DNA from: a bacterium
GTDB taxonomy: Bacteria; Zixibacteria; MSB-5A5; GN15; FEB-12
DNA: 51,434 nucleotides
Direction of reading: 5' to 3'
Assembly (NCBI GenBank): GCA_029211095.1
Contig: JARGFS010000003.1
Location: 1 to 51,434 of the forward strand
Shown here: in pieces, positions 37,702 to 47,430 of the stretch
Layout of the letters: each line of letters opens with the position of its first letter
Numbering within the stretch: the stretch's first letter is position 1
The notes under the pieces: model-generated
The model's input: only the letters and a program-made list of their open reading frames with translations
The model's database searches: none
Told to the model about the DNA's origin: nothing
Made by a program: the position numbers and the translations under genes

Positions 37702-39714
37702 ATGAAGCAAACCGCTAGGCTTCTGACGTTCTTATTCGCGTTAACATTGACCATCAGTCCACAGGTCAAGAGCGCACCCTATGATTATCTTACTCCGCAG
37801 CAAATCAACAGCCAGCTGGTCTCTCTCAAGACAGCTTCGGGAGTTAGTACAAAAACTCATCTGTTAGCCAAAACCGAAGGCGGCCGTGACCTGACTCTGC
37901 TGGAGATTTCCGGTGAGCAGCCAACCGGGTCGGCTATTCTGGTTGTGGCCAATATGGATGGGGATTATCCATTGGCCAGCGAAGCCGCTGTCAGATTGAG
38001 CAAGCTGTTAGCCAATGAATGGAGCGACCTCCTCAAAGATCACAGCTGGTTTATCGTACCGGTGGGAAATCCGGATGGATATGCAAGGTTCTTCTCCTCT
38101 CCGGCATCCGGGAATTTTACCAATGGAAGATCGGTCAACGCCGACCAGGATAATGCTTATGACGAAGATGGTCCGGAAGACCTCAACAAAGATGGTTTCA
38201 TCACCACCATGCGCCAGTTGCACCCGGAAGGGAAATGGATTGAAGTTGAGTCCAATCCGCTGTTGCTTAAGAAAGCCGATGGCGCCAAAGGAGAGGTTGG
38301 CAAGTACCGCCTGTTTCCGGAGGGGATTGACAATGATGGGGACGGCGAGATAAACGAGGATGGTCCCGATGGTGTAAATCCGGGTAACAATTTCCCCCAT
38401 GATTTCCAGCACTACACTACCACCAATGGGCTTCACGCTGCCAGCGAAAGTGAGACGCGTGGAGTTCTTGAATTCTGTTTTGACCACACCGAGATCGGCA
38501 TGGTGATATCATTTGGACGGGCCAACAGTCTCAAGGAAACGCCTAAATCAGGGCGTAAAGCCGAAGCCGACCAGTCCAAATACAAAGTACCGGAACGCTG
38601 GGCCAAAAGAATGGGGCTGGACCAGGAGAAGGAATACCCGATTAAGGACCTTCTCTCAATGGCCCGTGACTACACCGGCTATAAAGAGCTGACCGAAGAC
38701 CAGCTCCTGCAGTGGCTTGGTGTTGGCGCCGCAGTCAACCCTGACAAGGGAGACCTCTCCTACTGGGAGGAGATCAGCAAGAAATACAACGACTATATCA
38801 AAGAGGCGGAACTGGACGGCAAGCGTCTTGACCCGCCCGGCTTTGGCTCCGGTTCTATCGAAGAGTGGTCTTACTATCAGTATGGCGTGCCTACTTTCGC
38901 GATGGATTTCTGGACCCTGCCGGAACCAAAGGAAGAAAAAAAAGAAGAGGAACCGGCCGGGATCACGCTGGACTCGTTGGAAAATATGTCCAGCGACCAG
39001 TTCATTGAACTGGGCCAGGAGCGTATAGCGGAATTTCTTAAGGCGAACGACGCCCCCCCTATGTACACGGCTGAAATGGTCATCAACGCCCTCAAAGGAG
39101 GGATGATGGACACCAAGAAGATGGCCAAGTTTATGCGCAAAAGCAAAAAGCAGGAGGATGCAGGCGGTGCCGATGAAGAGGATGAAGCTCTCTTTGCATA
39201 CGCTCCCGATGCGTTCGTCGCCTGGAGTGCTTATGATCATCCCACTCTCGGCCAGGTTGAAATTGGCGGACAAAAACCGCATGTTCAAGTTTTACCCAAA
39301 GGAGAAGAGGTGGACAGCCTTCTCAGTAAGCAGCTTCCGTTTGTGAGAGAGTTAGCCAATATGCTCCCCAAACTTGAAATTGGCCGGGCGGTTGTCGAAC
39401 GAGTCAGTTCCGATGTCTTCCGCCTTGATGTCTGGGTGACCAATTCCGGACTCCTCCCGTATCCCACCTATCAAGGGAAGCGAAGCCAGCGACCCGCTCC
39501 TCCGGCTCTAACCCTTGGTGAGGAAAAAGTGACAATCCTCGAAGGGCGCGCTCGAAATCCGCTGGGGTTGCTTGGTGGGTCCGGAGCTGTTGAAAAGGTA
39601 ACCTGGCTTTTGCAGGGAACGGCCGGGAGCAAGGTCAGTTTGAGCCTGCACTCGTTCAGTGCCGGAACCGACGAAATGACGATAACCCTCACCGAAGGGG
39701 AGACCATCCGATGA
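37702..39714 (+). CDS. M14 carboxypeptidase-like protein, apparently catalytically degenerate
   Basis: ATG 37702 behind GGAGG. Colinear with next gene, but the HGNE-equivalent reads MDGDY and other ligand positions differ (see findings). Retains 'EGIDNDGDGEINEDGPDG'. Confidence 0.82.
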   Translation: MKQTARLLTFLFALTLTISPQVKSAPYDYLTPQQINSQLVSLKTASGVSTKTHLLAKTEGGRDLTLLEISGEQPTGSAILVVANMDGDYPLASEAAVRLSKLLANEWSDLLKDHSWFIVPVGNPDGYARFFSSPASGNFTNGRSVNADQDNAYDEDGPEDLNKDGFITTMRQLHPEGKWIEVESNPLLLKKADGAKGEVGKYRLFPEGIDNDGDGEINEDGPDGVNPGNNFPHDFQHYTTTNGLHAASESETRGVLEFCFDHTEIGMVISFGRANSLKETPKSGRKAEADQSKYKVPERWAKRMGLDQEKEYPIKDLLSMARDYTGYKELTEDQLLQWLGVGAAVNPDKGDLSYWEEISKKYNDYIKEAELDGKRLDPPGFGSGSIEEWSYYQYGVPTFAMDFWTLPEPKEEKKEEEPAGITLDSLENMSSDQFIELGQERIAEFLKANDAPPMYTAEMVINALKGGMMDTKKMAKFMRKSKKQEDAGGADEEDEALFAYAPDAFVAWSAYDHPTLGQVEIGGQKPHVQVLPKGEEVDSLLSKQLPFVRELANMLPKLEIGRAVVERVSSDVFRLDVWVTNSGLLPYPTYQGKRSQRPAPPALTLGEEKVTILEGRARNPLGLLGGSGAVEKVTWLLQGTAGSKVSLSLHSFSAGTDEMTITLTEGETIR

Positions 39715-41441
39715 ATAAACTGAATCTATTTGTTACTGGCATACTGTTGGCCCTGATGACTGTTTCGGTCAGCGCAGAGAAACTGCATCTGACTTTTGAC
39801 CATTTCTACGATGGACAGGCAACAGTAGAGGCCGTTCATGCTCTCAACAAGGCCTACCCCAATCTGACCACTCTGCAGTCACTCGGGCAGAGTGAAGAGG
39901 GACGCGACATCTGGCAGTTGACGATCAATAATCCCAAAACAGGTCAGGATACCGATAAGCCGGGTGTCTATGTGGATGGGGCCATTCACGGGAATGAGAT
40001 TCAGGCAACCGAAGTTTGCCTGTACCTGGCCTGGTATCTGCTGGATTCTTATGGCAGCAACGAAGTCATCACGGAGCTGATTGACAGCCGCGCTTTCTAT
40101 ATTATTCCGGTAGTCAATGTTGATAATCGTTGGCACTTCTTTACAGACGCGGGAGGCTACAATAGCGGACGGACCGGCATGGTTCCTTATGACGATGACC
40201 GGGACGGGCTTCTGGACGAAGATGACTCCGAAGACATAGACGGGGATGGACAGGTTCTGCGGATGAGAATAAAAGACCCGTACGGAAACTGGAAAGATCA
40301 TCCGGACGATCCGAGAGTCATGGTCCGGGTCAAGGATGGTGAGCAGGGACAGTGGACCCGCCTGGGATCAGAAGGTATCGACAACGACGGCGACGGTCAG
40401 ATTAACGAAGACGGCCCCGGCTACCTGGACATGAACCGCAACTGGGGATTCAAATGGCAGCCTCCGTATGTTCAGTCCGGATCGGGCGATTATCCAATGT
40501 CCGGCAAGGTGACACGGGCTATTTCCAGTTTTATCCTGACCAAACCAAACATCTGTTTCAATTTCGCCTTCCACAATTCCGGCGGCCTCATCGTGCGCGG
40601 ACCGGGTTCCAAGCTGGCGGGCATGTACCCGCCGCAGGATGTCAAAGTATATGATTTCCTCGGGCATGAAGGGGAGAAAATCCTTCCCGGCTACGAGTAT
40701 ATCATTGGCGGCCTGTCCATGTATACCACCCACGGCGACTTTGATGAATGGATGTATTCCAACCTGGGCATCTTTGGGTTTGTGGGCGAACTCTTTATGA
40801 GTGAAAAGGAGCGCTACCGCCGCTCCAAAGATAAGATGGAAGAGTCGGACGAAGAGTGGTTTGATGGCACTCCGGCGATTGAGAAACACAAATTCGATGA
40901 TAATGTCAACCAGGGACGAATGTTCTCCGATTGGAAAGAATTTGATCATCCAACGCTGGGGAAAATTGAGATTGGTGGCTGGAACACGTTCACCACGCGG
41001 ATACCACCGCTGTTTATGCTGCCGGAAATGGTCCATCGCAACGCCTCGCTTGTCATCTTTACATCCCAGCAGGCGCCCGAAATAGACCTGGAACTGATCG
41101 ACATCACCGACATTGGTGACGGGCTCAAGAGAGTTCGGGTCAGGGCTCATAACAAGAATGCTATTCCATCGCTGTCAGCCCAGGCGGTAAGAAAAGAGAT
41201 CTACCGTCGGGATCTGTTTGAAATCAGCGGCGGTTCCATTGAAGTTCTCTCCGGGGCGATTGTAAATGATTTGCATATGGACCGGGTTTCACCAAAGCGA
41301 AATCGTCCGGAGCTCATTTTCTCAAGCGTACCTGCTTTTGGAACGCGCGAAATCCAGTGGATTGTCAAGGGGAGTGGGTCAGCTATAATTAGTTACTCGG
41401 CCGTGAAGGCGAAAGATACTAAATTGAGTATTGACCTGTAG
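39711..41441 (+). CDS. M14-family zinc carboxypeptidase
   Basis: 'VDGAIHGNEIQATEVCLYLAWYLL' (HxxE), 'YLDMNRNWGF', 'NFAFHNSGG' third ligand, 'IFGFVGELF' catalytic Glu; ATGA overlap with upstream gene. Confidence 0.92.
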   Translation: MNKLNLFVTGILLALMTVSVSAEKLHLTFDHFYDGQATVEAVHALNKAYPNLTTLQSLGQSEEGRDIWQLTINNPKTGQDTDKPGVYVDGAIHGNEIQATEVCLYLAWYLLDSYGSNEVITELIDSRAFYIIPVVNVDNRWHFFTDAGGYNSGRTGMVPYDDDRDGLLDEDDSEDIDGDGQVLRMRIKDPYGNWKDHPDDPRVMVRVKDGEQGQWTRLGSEGIDNDGDGQINEDGPGYLDMNRNWGFKWQPPYVQSGSGDYPMSGKVTRAISSFILTKPNICFNFAFHNSGGLIVRGPGSKLAGMYPPQDVKVYDFLGHEGEKILPGYEYIIGGLSMYTTHGDFDEWMYSNLGIFGFVGELFMSEKERYRRSKDKMEESDEEWFDGTPAIEKHKFDDNVNQGRMFSDWKEFDHPTLGKIEIGGWNTFTTRIPPLFMLPEMVHRNASLVIFTSQQAPEIDLELIDITDIGDGLKRVRVRAHNKNAIPSLSAQAVRKEIYRRDLFEISGGSIEVLSGAIVNDLHMDRVSPKRNRPELIFSSVPAFGTREIQWIVKGSGSAIISYSAVKAKDTKLSIDL

Positions 41442-41460
41442 ACTGAACAGTTTTGCTGTC

Positions 41461-41489
41461 AAGGGCGGTCATTGGCCGCCCTTTTTTTT
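41461..41489 (+). terminator. Rho-independent terminator after the M14 pair
   Basis: AAGGGCGG-TCATTGG-CCGCCC followed by TTTTTTTT. Confidence 0.9.
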
Positions 41490-41695
41490 GACTGGAAGGG
41501 GGTGGAAGTTTAAGGAACAACCGGGAGATTTTCTCGTTTTTCTATTATCCAGGGTCGGTCAGGTGCTGGCTTGCGTGTTCAAATGCCTTGACAGTCTGAA
41601 CCCCCTGATACATTGTTGAAAACTGCGTCCAAAGTAAGAAATACATTAGATCATTTTGCCCTGGTGATGGTCTAAGTCTATAAAAGGAAGATTGA

Positions 41696-42829
41696 ATGTC
41701 CCGATTAATGAAGTTTGCCGTTCCAGTCTTGATTTTGGCTGTTGGCGCAATAAGTATGTTTTTCCTCCTGGGATTGAAAGATGATGCCCCGCGGCATACA
41801 CCGGAAATCCGAGCCAAACTGGTGGGAGCAGAAGTTGTTAAACTACAGTCACTTCCAACTGAAATTGGCGGTCTGGGCCGGGTCACTTCCTCACAGCCGG
41901 TAGAACTGGTTAGTGAGGTTTCGGGGAAGCTTAAGAACGGTGATATTCCCTTCATGCCCGGTCAGTCATTCACTAAGGGGCAGCTTCTGGCTAAAATAGA
42001 TGATCGGCAGGCGCGATTGCAGACCAATAGCAAAAAAGCGGAGCTACTGTCAGCGCTGGCTCAGTTCCTCCCGGAGATAAAAGTAGCCTTCCCCAATGAG
42101 TATCCGGTCTGGGAGCAGTATTTCAAAAACTGTGAGTTTAATCGCCCGCTCGATATTCTCCCGGAGGCGGCCAACGAGAAAATCAAACTATACCTTTCCC
42201 GTTTCAACATCTACCAACTCTATTTTGCTGTTCTGAACCTTGAGATCGAATTGGAAAAGCACTTCTTCTATGCTCCCTTTAACGGCTCCATTACTCTGGC
42301 AAACAAACGCGAAGGGGCCAACATCCGCAGTGGGAACAGCGTTGGTCAGATTGTAAACCTGGTAGACCTGGAAATTGAAATCCCGGTTGCCGCCGAAGAT
42401 ATCGAGTGGCTGGACTATTCCGCCCCGGTCTTTCTTACGTCGTCTGAGCTGATCGGTCAATGGTCCGGAGAGATAAAACGGGTGGGCAGCACCATTGATA
42501 CCCGCACTCAAACGATACCTATCTTTGTTGATATTGATAATGAGCACTCTCATCAGATGCGGGAGGGTCTCTTCCTGAACGCGGCTATTACCGGACAGAA
42601 TGTGGAGAAGGCGTATCGCGTTCCGCGTCGGGCCATTTATGATGAATCCACGGTTTACCTGGTTGTCAATGGCAAATTATCCCAGCGCAAAGTGAGTATC
42701 GTAAGGCGCGTCGCCGATGATGTCATCGTTTCCGGCGGTCTCAATGATGGTGATACACTGGTAGTTGATATGATGCAGGGTGTGGTGGCCGGAATGCCGG
42801 CCAAAGCGATGCTCAGCCAGGAAGGATAA
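41696..42829 (+). CDS. RND efflux periplasmic adaptor subunit (MFP/HlyD family)
   Basis: N-terminal TM; 'VELVSEVSGKLKNGDIPFMPGQSFTKGQLLAKIDDRQARLQ'; 'YAPFNGSITLANKREGANIRSGNSVGQIVNL'; followed by RND permease. Confidence 0.9.
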   Translation: MSRLMKFAVPVLILAVGAISMFFLLGLKDDAPRHTPEIRAKLVGAEVVKLQSLPTEIGGLGRVTSSQPVELVSEVSGKLKNGDIPFMPGQSFTKGQLLAKIDDRQARLQTNSKKAELLSALAQFLPEIKVAFPNEYPVWEQYFKNCEFNRPLDILPEAANEKIKLYLSRFNIYQLYFAVLNLEIELEKHFFYAPFNGSITLANKREGANIRSGNSVGQIVNLVDLEIEIPVAAEDIEWLDYSAPVFLTSSELIGQWSGEIKRVGSTIDTRTQTIPIFVDIDNEHSHQMREGLFLNAAITGQNVEKAYRVPRRAIYDESTVYLVVNGKLSQRKVSIVRRVADDVIVSGGLNDGDTLVVDMMQGVVAGMPAKAMLSQEG

Positions 42830-42839
42830 GGGGGACGGT

Positions 42840-45800
42840 ATGAGAAAAGTAATTTCATATTTTATCAAATACCCGATCTGGACTTCGGTCCTGATGTTTG
42901 GCGTCATTCTGTTTGGACTCTTTTCACTCGGACTGATGCGCAACTCATTTTTCCCGGAGACAAAACCAGACCTTGTTATGGTTCAGGTGGTCTATCCGGG
43001 CGCCTCACCGGATGAAGTTGCCGAAGGGGTCGTATTAAAAATCGAAGAAAACCTGGACGGCCTGGACGGTGTTGATCGGGTGACTTCGATCTCCCGCGAG
43101 AATTTCGGAACGGTCACGGCGGAACTTCTCAAAGGGACAGACATTGATGAGGCCCTGGCCGATATCAAGAACGCCGTAGACCGGATCAACTCTTTTCCCG
43201 AAGATGTAGAGCAGCCGGTCATTTTCAAACAGAGATTCAGGACCAGGGCGTTATCGGTTGTACTATACGGCGAAACCGACCTCTACAATATGAAATATAT
43301 CGCCGAGCAGATGCGTGATAATCTGCTTGAGTCGGATGTTATTTCGCAGGTTGCTATTGAAGGTCTTCCGGAGCTTGAAATATCAATCGAAGTATCCGAA
43401 GCGGACCTTCGCCGCTACCAATTGACATTCGATGAGATCGCCAACGCCGTACGCAATGCCAATGTAAATATCTCGGGCGGTAAATTTGAGACCAAAGATG
43501 AAGAGATTCTAATCCGGGCCTGGGGCCGTAATTACTATGCGGATGAATTGAACGATATTCCAATCCGCGGCAACTCGGACGGATCGGTTATACACTTAGG
43601 GGATGTTGCCAGCGTTGAGGAGCAGTGGGAAGACATCCCGGACAAGCGTCTTTACAACGGCCGGACCGCCCTGGTCCTGAATATTGACCAGGCCGAGAGC
43701 GAAGATATTATCGGTATTGCCGAAAAAGCTATTGCCCACATTGCCGAGTTCAATGACAACAATGAAAATGTCAAAGCTCTGGTTCTTGATGATCGCACCG
43801 TTCCGCTCAGACAGCGTTTAGCCCTGCTGGTTAAGAATGGTATGATCGGACTACTGCTGATTGTGGTGGCCCTGGGACTGTTCCTTAATCTCAGGCTGTC
43901 GTTCTGGGTGGCGATCTCCATTCCCTTCTCCTTTGCCGGGATGTTCATTGTAGCCTCTATGTGGGGGATTACCATTAATGTCATCTCGCTCTTTGGCATG
44001 ATTATCGTGGTAGGTATTCTGGTCGATGATGCCATTGTGGTGGGGGAAAATATCTTTGCCAATTATGAACGAGGCAAGTCGGCGGTGCAGGCGGCCGTGG
44101 ACGGGACGATAGAAGTCATTGCCCCTGTCACAACTTCGGTACTGACGACAGTGCTTGCTTTTCTTCCCTTTTTCTTTCTTGATGGAATGTTGGGAAAATT
44201 CATTTGGGAGATGGCCCTGGTAGTCAGCGCTTCCCTGCTGTTTTCATTGGCCGAGGCTTTCTTAATTCTCCCGTCTCACCTGGCTCACTCCAAAGGGCTC
44301 AAACCGCACAAGCAGGATCATCCTATTCGCAAGAAAATTGAAAAAGGGATTGCGTACTTGACCCATGATCTGTATGCCCCGTTGCTCAGGATGACGCTCA
44401 GGCATAAGTGGATAACAATGGTTACACCAATTGCGCTGGTTCTGTTTACGGTTGGGTTGATTGGAGGGGGCGTAATCGGTTTGACCTTCTTCCCCTTTAT
44501 CGATGGTGATACCCTGCCGATAAACATTACGCTGGTCTCCGGTCGTCAGGAGTTTGATACCGATTCACTACTGCAGCAGATTGAAACCAAGTGTTGGGAA
44601 GTGAACGATGAACTCAAATCAGAGCGTTCGGATGGCGAAGATGTCGTTTTGGGGATCAGTCGCATTCTTGGCAGCAATGACCTGGGCGAAAGCGGGGCTC
44701 ACACCGGGCAATTGATTCTGCAACTCATGGACGGCGAATTCCGGGACATGGACAGTTATCTGATCGGCAATCGCATCCGTGAGAAAGTGGGCCAGCTGTC
44801 AGAAGTTCAGAATATCACTTTTGGTCGGGCCGGGCACTTTGGAAAACCGGTCTCCATCAGCCTGCTGGGTAACGACTATGACCAACTGGAGAAAGCAAAA
44901 AACCTGCTTATATCTGAGATGAAAGATTTCTCCTCGCTCCGAGATGTGACCGATTCGGACCAGAAAGGGAGAAGAGAATTTAACATCAGTCTCAAGCCAG
45001 CCGCCCACGCGCTCGGCCTGACTCTTCAGGATATTGCCGGGCAGGTGCGGCAGGGTTTCTTTGGCAAGGAGATTCAACGCATTCAACGCGGTCGGGATGA
45101 GATCAGGGTCTGGGTGCGCTACTCCGATGCAGACCGGGGGTCACTCGGCCTGATTAACCAGATTAGGATACGTACGCCCGATGGACGGGAGTATCCCTTT
45201 GGCCAGCTGGCCGACTATACAGTGGAGCGAGGAATCAATTCGATCAGTCATCTCAATCGGATGCGCGAAGTGAAAGTCGAAGCCAACCAGGCCGATGTCG
45301 CTGACGACCTCCCGCCGATTTTAGCTGAAATTGAAGAAGATGTCATTCCCCGGGTGCTTGGCCAGGTGCAGGGAGTCAGAGCTTCGTTTGAAGGGCAGTC
45401 GCGCGATCAGGCCAAGATTCAAAAGTCGATGAAGACCGCCTTCCCACTGGCTATGTTAGGCATGTTTATTCTGGTGGTCCTGGTTTTCAGATCATACCTG
45501 CAGGCGATAATTATATTCTCTCTGATTCCCATTGGAATGATTGGGGCCATCTGGGGACACGGAATTCATGGATTACAGTTGAACATGCTCTCACTCTTTG
45601 GGGTCATAGCCTTAAGCGGTATCATTATTAACGACAGTATTGTGCTGGTTGATCAGATCAACCGGTATCTTCGCCAGGGGCAGAAAGTCTATGACGCCGT
45701 ATTCAATGCCGGCCTGGCCCGTCTCCGTCCTATTCTTCTGACCTCCTTGACAACCGCCCTCGGACTGGCTCCCCTGATTCTTGAGACCAGTCGTCAGGCT

Positions 45801-46001
45801 CAATTCTTGATTCCAATGGCGGTTTCGGTTGCTTACGGATTGATCTTTGGAACCTTTATCCTTCTGATAATTCTGCCGGCCTCTTTCCTGGCTATCAACT
45901 CAATCAGAAGAAATACCAGTTCGCTGATCAAGAAGAGAGCCATCACGGCGGAAGAAGTAGAACCGGCGGTCAAAGAATTGGAGTTGTCAGGGATAGAGTA
46001 A
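42840..46001 (+). CDS. RND family efflux transporter permease (AcrB/HAE-like)
   Basis: Start MRKVISYFIKYPIWTSV (42840). 'PGASPDEVAEGVVLKIEENLDGLDGVDRVTSIS', 'GILVDDAIVVGENIF', 'GIIINDSIVLVDQIN'. Confidence 0.95.
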   Translation: MRKVISYFIKYPIWTSVLMFGVILFGLFSLGLMRNSFFPETKPDLVMVQVVYPGASPDEVAEGVVLKIEENLDGLDGVDRVTSISRENFGTVTAELLKGTDIDEALADIKNAVDRINSFPEDVEQPVIFKQRFRTRALSVVLYGETDLYNMKYIAEQMRDNLLESDVISQVAIEGLPELEISIEVSEADLRRYQLTFDEIANAVRNANVNISGGKFETKDEEILIRAWGRNYYADELNDIPIRGNSDGSVIHLGDVASVEEQWEDIPDKRLYNGRTALVLNIDQAESEDIIGIAEKAIAHIAEFNDNNENVKALVLDDRTVPLRQRLALLVKNGMIGLLLIVVALGLFLNLRLSFWVAISIPFSFAGMFIVASMWGITINVISLFGMIIVVGILVDDAIVVGENIFANYERGKSAVQAAVDGTIEVIAPVTTSVLTTVLAFLPFFFLDGMLGKFIWEMALVVSASLLFSLAEAFLILPSHLAHSKGLKPHKQDHPIRKKIEKGIAYLTHDLYAPLLRMTLRHKWITMVTPIALVLFTVGLIGGGVIGLTFFPFIDGDTLPINITLVSGRQEFDTDSLLQQIETKCWEVNDELKSERSDGEDVVLGISRILGSNDLGESGAHTGQLILQLMDGEFRDMDSYLIGNRIREKVGQLSEVQNITFGRAGHFGKPVSISLLGNDYDQLEKAKNLLISEMKDFSSLRDVTDSDQKGRREFNISLKPAAHALGLTLQDIAGQVRQGFFGKEIQRIQRGRDEIRVWVRYSDADRGSLGLINQIRIRTPDGREYPFGQLADYTVERGINSISHLNRMREVKVEANQADVADDLPPILAEIEEDVIPRVLGQVQGVRASFEGQSRDQAKIQKSMKTAFPLAMLGMFILVVLVFRSYLQAIIIFSLIPIGMIGAIWGHGIHGLQLNMLSLFGVIALSGIIINDSIVLVDQINRYLRQGQKVYDAVFNAGLARLRPILLTSLTTALGLAPLILETSRQAQFLIPMAVSVAYGLIFGTFILLIILPASFLAINSIRRNTSSLIKKRAITAEEVEPAVKELELSGIE

Positions 46002-46021
46002 TCTATGTCCGACAAAGAAAA

Positions 46022-46048
46022 AAGGCGGGAGCTATTCCCGCCTTCTTT
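46022..46048. terminator. Bidirectional terminator-like hairpin between convergent genes
   Basis: AAGGCGGGA-GCTAT-TCCCGCCTT with flanking A-rich/T-rich runs. Confidence 0.8.
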
Positions 46049-46058
46049 TATCTGCAGA

Positions 46059-46790
46059 CTATTTCTGGCTCATGGTGCGGACTGTCCGTTTGATCGGGAT
46101 TGTGAAGCGGGTGTTCTTTTCGTCATTCAGTTCAATGGTAAAGGATTTCTCAAACGAGTTATCCAGAACCTGCTTATTGAGCAAAACCATTCCGTCCTGC
46201 TTTTCTCCCGGTCCTATCAGCTCCGGCAAACTGACTTCCATGATGTCGTTCGGCGCATAGACCAAAGTTGGCCGAATCTCCTGATCCGAAACATTCTCAA
46301 GCGTAAAAGAGATGCGATCCCGTGTTACTTCGGTAAATTGAGACATGTCCAATTTGTAAGGGGAGATAACTATCGGATAGGTTGAGTCCGGGCGCGAGAC
46401 GACATGCGTCATAATTTTGATACTGCGGTCGGTGCCCCCTTCGTTGGTGGTGATTTTTGGGGCTTTGGTTATCCGGTTGCGGTACGTCTTGGTGGAAAAT
46501 ATTATCTCCAGACGAGCGCTGTCTCCCGGAAGGAGCACATCTTTGTCCAGCGGCGCTTTGGTACAGCCGCAACCGGGCGTGACCTTCACAATCTTAAGCG
46601 TATCATCCCCTGCTGATTTGAGCCAGAAACTGTGACTGATTTTGGCATGCTGCGGAGCGTAACCAAAATTGAAAACGTCCGTTGATATCTCCATCCGGGG
46701 TGTACCAGCCTGGGCGGTACCGCCGATTACAGCGGCTAATGTCATGGTCAGGATGAAACCGGTAAGTTTTGATATGGTTCTGTTGGGCAT
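46059..46790 (-). CDS. DUF1573 domain-containing secreted protein
   Basis: 'FNFGYAPQHAKISHSFWLKSAGDDTLKIVKVTPGCGCTKAPLDKDVLLPGDSARLEIIFST' is typical of DUF1573; N-terminal signal peptide. Confidence 0.87.
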   Translation of the reverse strand: MPNRTISKLTGFILTMTLAAVIGGTAQAGTPRMEISTDVFNFGYAPQHAKISHSFWLKSAGDDTLKIVKVTPGCGCTKAPLDKDVLLPGDSARLEIIFSTKTYRNRITKAPKITTNEGGTDRSIKIMTHVVSRPDSTYPIVISPYKLDMSQFTEVTRDRISFTLENVSDQEIRPTLVYAPNDIMEVSLPELIGPGEKQDGMVLLNKQVLDNSFEKSFTIELNDEKNTRFTIPIKRTVRTMSQK

Positions 46791-46821
46791 CTTTTTTCTC
46801 CGTTGGTAAATTCATGTTCTG

Positions 46822-47430
46822 TTATAGCAGGTTTGGGCCCTGCCGATTATCGGTGACCGGCCTGATACTGGTTTCAATCTCCCCGGTCTGCATCCGGGAG
46901 ACAGCGCCAGCCACCAGTCTTGCTTCGGACTCTGTCTTGAGGAGGACAATATGAAAGCGACAGGTGCTGTCACAACCAAGATGATGAATGTCGGCATCGG
47001 ACAATCCAAGATTCATCAACAGGTCACACATTTGATCACTGTCTTCAATGTACTCCCGCTCCATTCCGGAGACCATGACTTCGTAGCCAACAATCTCCGC
47101 CTCCTGTCGCGGCCAGAGAGCCGCAACTAGAACGAGCAGGGCCGCGGCCACTCCAATCGCCGGACGCCACCGTCGGTTCTCCCGCCCTGACTGCCAGCGC
47201 ACCGATTCCCTTTGTTCCAGAGAATCCCGCATTGACTGAAGCGAAACTACTCCGGAAACATCAGCTACTCTCTCCCGTCTAATCGACTGATTCAAGAGTT
47301 GGATTGCTTTTGCCTCTCGTGAACAGGTGGGGCAGCTTTTAATATGTTCCAGGACTGCATCCGGCAGATCAGAAAAGCTCAATCTGGAATCGACAGTTTC
47401 TAATCGGCTTTGGACTTCGCGGCAACGCAT
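46822..47430 (-). CDS. Anti-sigma factor with zinc-finger (zf-HC2/ZAS) and one TM
   Basis: 'MRCREVQSRL...LEHIKSCPTCS' (C ... HxxxCxxC); TM 'AIGVAAALLVLVAALW'; overlaps ECF sigma gene. Confidence 0.83.
   Translation of the reverse strand: MRCREVQSRLETVDSRLSFSDLPDAVLEHIKSCPTCSREAKAIQLLNQSIRRERVADVSGVVSLQSMRDSLEQRESVRWQSGRENRRWRPAIGVAAALLVLVAALWPRQEAEIVGYEVMVSGMEREYIEDSDQMCDLLMNLGLSDADIHHLGCDSTCRFHIVLLKTESEARLVAGAVSRMQTGEIETSIRPVTDNRQGPNLL

Noticed and set aside
40368-41150. 260-aa minus-strand ORF opposite the active M14 gene
   Set aside because: Antisense to a gene with complete M14 catalytic motifs.
41431-41619. 62-aa plus-strand ORF after the M14 pair
   Set aside because: Covers the Rho-independent terminator; no conserved motif.
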